From Anaeroplasma bactoclasticum (GTDB lineage Bacteria > Bacillota_I > Bacilli_A > ML615J-28 > CAG-313), in contig JAMPAL010000011.1 in the NCBI GenBank assembly GCA_023667245.1, forward strand, positions 1-39,101: a stretch of 39,101 nucleotides of DNA, given 5' to 3'. A program made the translations under genes and the position numbers. The notes below the pieces were generated by a model that saw only the letters and a list, made by a program, of their open reading frames with translations, was not told the DNA's origin and did no database searches. Below, piece by piece: positions 35,581 to 39,101 of this stretch (position 1 is the stretch's first letter; the number at the start of each line of letters is the position of its first letter).

Positions 35581-37212
35581 ATGCAATCTTTACTCATTGG
35601 TATTAATGCCAAATACATCCATCCAGCGGTTGCAATCTATCAATTGCAAAAAAATACAACTATGCCTTGTATTGTACAAGAATACACAATTAAAGAACAA
35701 AATATAGATATTTATCATGATATCCAAAAACAAATTCAAACCTATCAAGTTGACTTAATTGGATTCAGCTGTTACCTTTGGAATATTGAAAAGGTGCTAG
35801 ATATTGCTTTTTTAGTTAAGCAAAATTTTCCCAAAATACATGTCATGTGTGGCGGACCAGAAGTAGGTTTTACTGCCCGTTATTATTTGGAAAAGTATCC
35901 CTTTATTGATTCTATCATTCAAGGTGAAGGCGAGATTTCCTTTCATCAATTGTGCCTTTATATAGACCATCAACTGCCTATAGAATCTGTTACAAACCTT
36001 TGCTATATCAAGCATCATGCGTATACTGAAAATGCCATTCAAGTACCTGATTTATCAAAAATTGAACTGGCTACATTAGATATAAAAGATTTAGAAAATC
36101 GAATTGTTTACTTGGAATCAGGTAGAGGGTGCCCTTATCAATGTAGTTATTGTACCGCATCACTTGACAATCATGTGAGATTTTTCCCTTTAGATAAAAT
36201 CATGGACATTGTAAAAGAATTGATGAAAAGAAAAGTAAAAACTGTTAAATTTTTAGATAGAACCTTTAATGCTAATATGAATTATATGATTCAATTATTG
36301 GACTTAATTGATCAATATAACGAGTGTACTACATTTCAATTTGAAATCGTAGTAGAAAAGTTAACACCTTTTGCCATTGAACGTATTGGACATTTAAAAC
36401 AAAAATTTCTTCGATTTGAAATTGGTATTCAGTCCACCCATGATGATGTCAACTTAGCTGTATGTAGAAGACAAAATATAGTCCAATTGGAACAAAAATT
36501 GAAGGCACTACAAGACACTCATCAAGTGGATTTACATGTTGATTTGATTGCAGGTCTTCCCTTTGAAACAAAGGAACGCTTTATTGAATCCTTTAATCGC
36601 GTATTTTTCTATGGTGCAAAAGAATTGCAACTTGGTTTTTTGAAATTTCTAAAAGGAACTAAGTTAATGAGCGAAATTGATGCGCACGAATATATATATG
36701 ATGATCGTCCACCATATGAAATTATTCAAAATAAATATATGAGTAAAGAGGATTTAAATGAAATTCATTTAGTAGAAGAAATGTTGGATATCTACTACAA
36801 TAAAGGAAAAATGAGAAAAACATTTGTTTACCTAATTCAAAATAAAAAAATTAAACATCCTTATTATTTTTTCCTCAACTTATCTACTTCTATGCGTCAA
36901 AAACAATTGTATGAAATATTTATTCATTTTGATTATTATTGCAAAAATCACTTATTAGAAGATTATGATATGATTCATTTTTTGTTGATTCAAGACTATT
37001 TAGAGGCACATAAGACCAAGCCTAAAAGATGGTGGGAAACAACGATTACAAAAGATAATCGCCAAACTCTATTTACCTATCTTTCTAAGCAAACCCATGT
37101 GCCCCTTGAAGATATTTATCGTTATGGTGTTGTCTATCAAAATCAAGCAACATCTAGTTTGTTTATGATTATATATCAAAATTTTAAACCTATATCCTAT
37201 TGTATAGATTAA
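35581..37212 (+). CDS. B12-binding domain radical SAM protein (DUF4080 type)
   Basis: The protein has 543 residues from ATG 35581, with GAGGTGACGAAT upstream. Residues 1-130 are a cobalamin-binding-type Rossmann domain (LLIGINAKYIHPAVAIYQLQ; CGGPEVGF; GEGEISF). The radical SAM core begins SGRGCPYQCSYCTASL, giving CX3CX2C for the 4Fe-4S cluster, and continues with FEIGIQSTHDDV and VDLIAGLPFETKERF. The C-terminal 170 residues match what I remember of DUF4080. The usual His of the B12 DxHxxG motif is not obvious, so cobalamin binding is uncertain. Substrate unknown. A TATAAT -10 lies at 35557-35562 with a weak -35. Confidence 0.88.
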   Translation: MQSLLIGINAKYIHPAVAIYQLQKNTTMPCIVQEYTIKEQNIDIYHDIQKQIQTYQVDLIGFSCYLWNIEKVLDIAFLVKQNFPKIHVMCGGPEVGFTARYYLEKYPFIDSIIQGEGEISFHQLCLYIDHQLPIESVTNLCYIKHHAYTENAIQVPDLSKIELATLDIKDLENRIVYLESGRGCPYQCSYCTASLDNHVRFFPLDKIMDIVKELMKRKVKTVKFLDRTFNANMNYMIQLLDLIDQYNECTTFQFEIVVEKLTPFAIERIGHLKQKFLRFEIGIQSTHDDVNLAVCRRQNIVQLEQKLKALQDTHQVDLHVDLIAGLPFETKERFIESFNRVFFYGAKELQLGFLKFLKGTKLMSEIDAHEYIYDDRPPYEIIQNKYMSKEDLNEIHLVEEMLDIYYNKGKMRKTFVYLIQNKKIKHPYYFFLNLSTSMRQKQLYEIFIHFDYYCKNHLLEDYDMIHFLLIQDYLEAHKTKPKRWWETTITKDNRQTLFTYLSKQTHVPLEDIYRYGVVYQNQATSSLFMIIYQNFKPISYCID

Positions 37213-37266
37213 TATTTTATACATAATTTTATTTTTTTTCACATATACTATTGATGGGTGATAGCA

Positions 37267-38685
37267 GTGTTATTAAATGAATTGTATCCAGAAACAAATT
37301 TTCAAATTGAAATTACAGGTTTAGCAACCGATTCAAGGTTTGTACAAGCTGGTCATTTATTTTTACCCATTAAAGGTCAAAACTTTATTGGAGAAGAATT
37401 TTTTATTGAAGCCGTAACTAAAGGTGCAACAGCGATTGTATATGATCAAGTCATTCAAAACTTGCCTATTCCTGTAATCCTTGTCAATGATTTGGAAAAA
37501 GAACTATATCGTTTAATTGATATTTTCTATGGCAAACCTTTTGAACATCTAAAATTGATTGGCGTAACGGGTACAGATGGTAAGACAAGTGTATCTACAC
37601 TGACTTCTTATCTATTGAATCATATTTCATCTTGTGCAAATATTGGTACAAATGGAATTACCTATTACAACCAAGTCATGGATAATATGTTCACAACCCC
37701 GCCACTCGTTGAAAACTATCGCTTATTGGATTTATTCCAAAGAAAAGGAATCTCCTATGTATCTATGGAAGTATCTAGCCAAGGTATTGCCAACAAAAGA
37801 ATCGAAGGATTACAATTTGATTATGGCATCTTCACCAATTTATCCCATGAACATTTAGATACCCATAAAACAATGCATAACTATTTTTTAACCAAACTTA
37901 AATTATTCAAACAATTAAAAGCAAATGGAGTAATGATTGTCAACAAAGACGATCATTATGCTAAATTTTTTGATAAATATGACAATGTTATCTATTATAG
38001 CTTATTTACTCCTTCTGACTATCAGGCAGTCAATATTCGCTATTACCAAAATCATACTGTATTTGATTTAAAAGGAAAAAATATTTTACTTGAAAAAATT
38101 CGCGTTAATCGAACCGAAGAATATAATATCTATAATATTATACCTCCTATTATTATTGCCCTAAAAGAAGGAATTGATGTTCATTTATTATATGAACTTT
38201 TAATTGATTTACCAATTATACCTGGTCGCTTAGAAAAAGTTCCTGTCAAATATCCATTTGATGTTTACATTGATTTTGCCCACACGCCTAACGGACTCAA
38301 AAGTGTATTAAAAGCCATGCGAACAAAAACCAAAAATCAGGTTATTCTTGTATGTGGGGCGGCTGGTAATAAAGACAAAACCAAGCGTCCGCTTATGGGT
38401 AGCATTGCTTTAGAATATGCCGACTTTGTTATTTTTACATCAGAAGATCCAAGAAACGAAAACCCTAATGAAATTATATCAGAAATGCTTAGCACCACTG
38501 ATTTAACACACCAAAACTATCGTATTATTATTAATCGTAGTGAGGCACTTACCTATGCATTTAAAATTGCCAAAAAAGATGATATTATTTTGGTTACAGG
38601 AAAAGGAAGAGAAAACTTTTTTGAAGAAAACAATATTATGATTCCTTACTCAGACTTTGATTATTTATTAGATATTAAAATATAA
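37267..38685 (+). CDS. murE: UDP-N-acetylmuramoyl-peptide ligase, MurE family
   Basis: The protein has 472 residues. I choose GTG 37267 (MLLNELYPETNFQIEITG), which has GGGTGA 6 bases upstream; the earlier GTG at 37258 lacks a site. Motifs: UDP-sugar domain DSRFVQAGHLFLPIKG, P-loop GVTGTDGKTS, FTTPPL, MEVSSQGIANKRIEG, NLSHEHLDTH, PGRLEKV, and the late block TSEDPRNENP. MurE adds the third amino acid to the wall peptide. Where DAP enzymes have DNPR this one has EDPR, so diaminopimelate versus lysine is not settled. It follows the radical SAM gene by 54 bases and may have its own TATACT promoter. Confidence 0.9.
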   Translation: MLLNELYPETNFQIEITGLATDSRFVQAGHLFLPIKGQNFIGEEFFIEAVTKGATAIVYDQVIQNLPIPVILVNDLEKELYRLIDIFYGKPFEHLKLIGVTGTDGKTSVSTLTSYLLNHISSCANIGTNGITYYNQVMDNMFTTPPLVENYRLLDLFQRKGISYVSMEVSSQGIANKRIEGLQFDYGIFTNLSHEHLDTHKTMHNYFLTKLKLFKQLKANGVMIVNKDDHYAKFFDKYDNVIYYSLFTPSDYQAVNIRYYQNHTVFDLKGKNILLEKIRVNRTEEYNIYNIIPPIIIALKEGIDVHLLYELLIDLPIIPGRLEKVPVKYPFDVYIDFAHTPNGLKSVLKAMRTKTKNQVILVCGAAGNKDKTKRPLMGSIALEYADFVIFTSEDPRNENPNEIISEMLSTTDLTHQNYRIIINRSEALTYAFKIAKKDDIILVTGKGRENFFEENNIMIPYSDFDYLLDIKI

Positions 38686-38693
38686 ATATAATT

Positions 38694-38727
38694 AAAACCA
38701 GTTTTATTATAAAAACTGGTTTTTTTA
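38694..38727 (+). terminator. Terminator after murE
   Basis: AAAACCAGTTTT pairs perfectly with AAAACTGGTTTT around a 6-base loop and is followed by a T-run on the plus strand. It starts 8 bases past the stop. Confidence 0.85.
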
Positions 38728-38793
38728 TTTTATTACCATTATCCTTATAGATTGATTAAATATATTAACCATTTAAATACAACCTTAATTTTG

Positions 38794-39078
38794 TCAGCTG
38801 AAACTAAATAAATGCTTCCCACCCTCACTTAATTCAAGAATAACCTCAATCTCATCATGATATATATCAAAATATTTCTCTTCTTTTAATGTCTTACTTG
38901 TGTTCAATAACTTTGTTGCCACTTTTTTCGTCTTCTCTACTATCCCTTTCTTCTTGCATTTTTCTAAGAGATCATTACTTATAAAATATATTGTTATTTC
39001 AATAATATTTCTTTCAGAAAGAGCATACGGAAAAAAACTGATTTGCCCATTTTTTTTGATTCGCATTTTCTTTTTCAT
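38794..39078 (-). CDS. Small hypothetical protein near the right edge
   Basis: The protein has 94 residues, very basic at the N-terminus (MKKKMRIKKNG) and acidic at the C-terminus (DEIEVILELSEGGKHLF). No signal, membrane segment or known motif. The start at 39078 has only a weak AAAGAT site, and just 23 bases of upstream sequence are visible. It could be the C-terminal part of something longer only if the start is wrong; otherwise it is complete. Function unknown. Confidence 0.5.
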   Translation of the reverse strand: MKKKMRIKKNGQISFFPYALSERNIIEITIYFISNDLLEKCKKKGIVEKTKKVATKLLNTSKTLKEEKYFDIYHDEIEVILELSEGGKHLFSFS

Positions 39079-39101
39079 AATCTTTGTTAACTTACATTCT
39101 A

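Noticed and set aside
1..39101. CRISPR array, insertion sequence or prophage
   Set aside because: I saw no regularly spaced repeats, transposase, integrase or phage structural gene; the repeats seen are YD-coding or terminator stems.

Overview
The window comes from a low-GC bacterium with a cell wall, very likely an anaerobic member of the Bacillota. The standard code is used: TGA ends several genes, including two ATGA overlaps. Gene starts carry strong GGAGG-type ribosome binding sites, and the one tRNA encodes its own CCA. Long AT-rich spacers, a short SufD, the SufCDSUB order, PFOR plus a six-gene Rnf complex, and an RHS toxin locus would all fit an Erysipelotrichales-like gut anaerobe. 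That placement is inference; no rRNA or marker phylogeny could be run.

Region 1 (1-9.7 kb, all minus strand) is a polymorphic-toxin locus. A 1984-residue secreted RHS/YD-repeat protein (3720-9674) is followed, with a TAATG stop/start overlap, by a probable immunity gene (3013-3720). Downstream lie decayed or orphan modules: a broken RHS core joined to a different C-terminal tip (1695-2546), another fragment (2597-2890), and three small genes (1099-1668, 548-913, 1-489) that look like leftover immunity genes. A 29-codon ORF with a perfect ribosome binding site and a terminator-like hairpin precede the RHS gene.

Region 2 (9.8-13.0 kb) holds an EamA-family transporter. Its leader folds as an aptamer followed by an antiterminator/terminator switch and resembles SAM-I/SAM-IV-type riboswitches. 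Beyond it is decayed DNA: a membrane-protein remnant, the C-terminal end of a cardiolipin synthase, and a 58-codon membrane ORF whose only apparent start is ATA.

Region 3 (13.1-16.7 kb) has tRNA-Thr(GGT) and a tight three-gene operon: alpha/beta hydrolase, a membrane-anchored MurF-like ligase, and a D-Ala-D-Ala-ligase-like ATP-grasp enzyme. A divergent Fe/Mn superoxide dismutase homologue faces away from it and shares a bidirectional terminator with the suf operon.

Region 4 (17.5-22.2 kb) is sufC-sufD-sufS-sufU-sufB, the Fe-S cluster assembly machinery. A lipoprotein gene follows.

Region 5 (22.8-34.6 kb) is an energy module: rnfC-D-G-E-A-B, a NusG-domain-II protein, a Gx transporter, then apbE (with its own promoter) and a partner membrane protein. 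PFOR (nifJ) lies just upstream. PFOR makes reduced ferredoxin, Rnf oxidises it with NAD+ and builds an ion gradient, ApbE attaches FMN to RnfG and RnfD, and Suf supplies the many Fe-S clusters.

Region 6 (34.7-39.1 kb) has a membrane protein on the minus strand. Divergent from it are a B12-binding radical SAM enzyme and a MurE-like ligase. A small unknown gene lies near the right edge.
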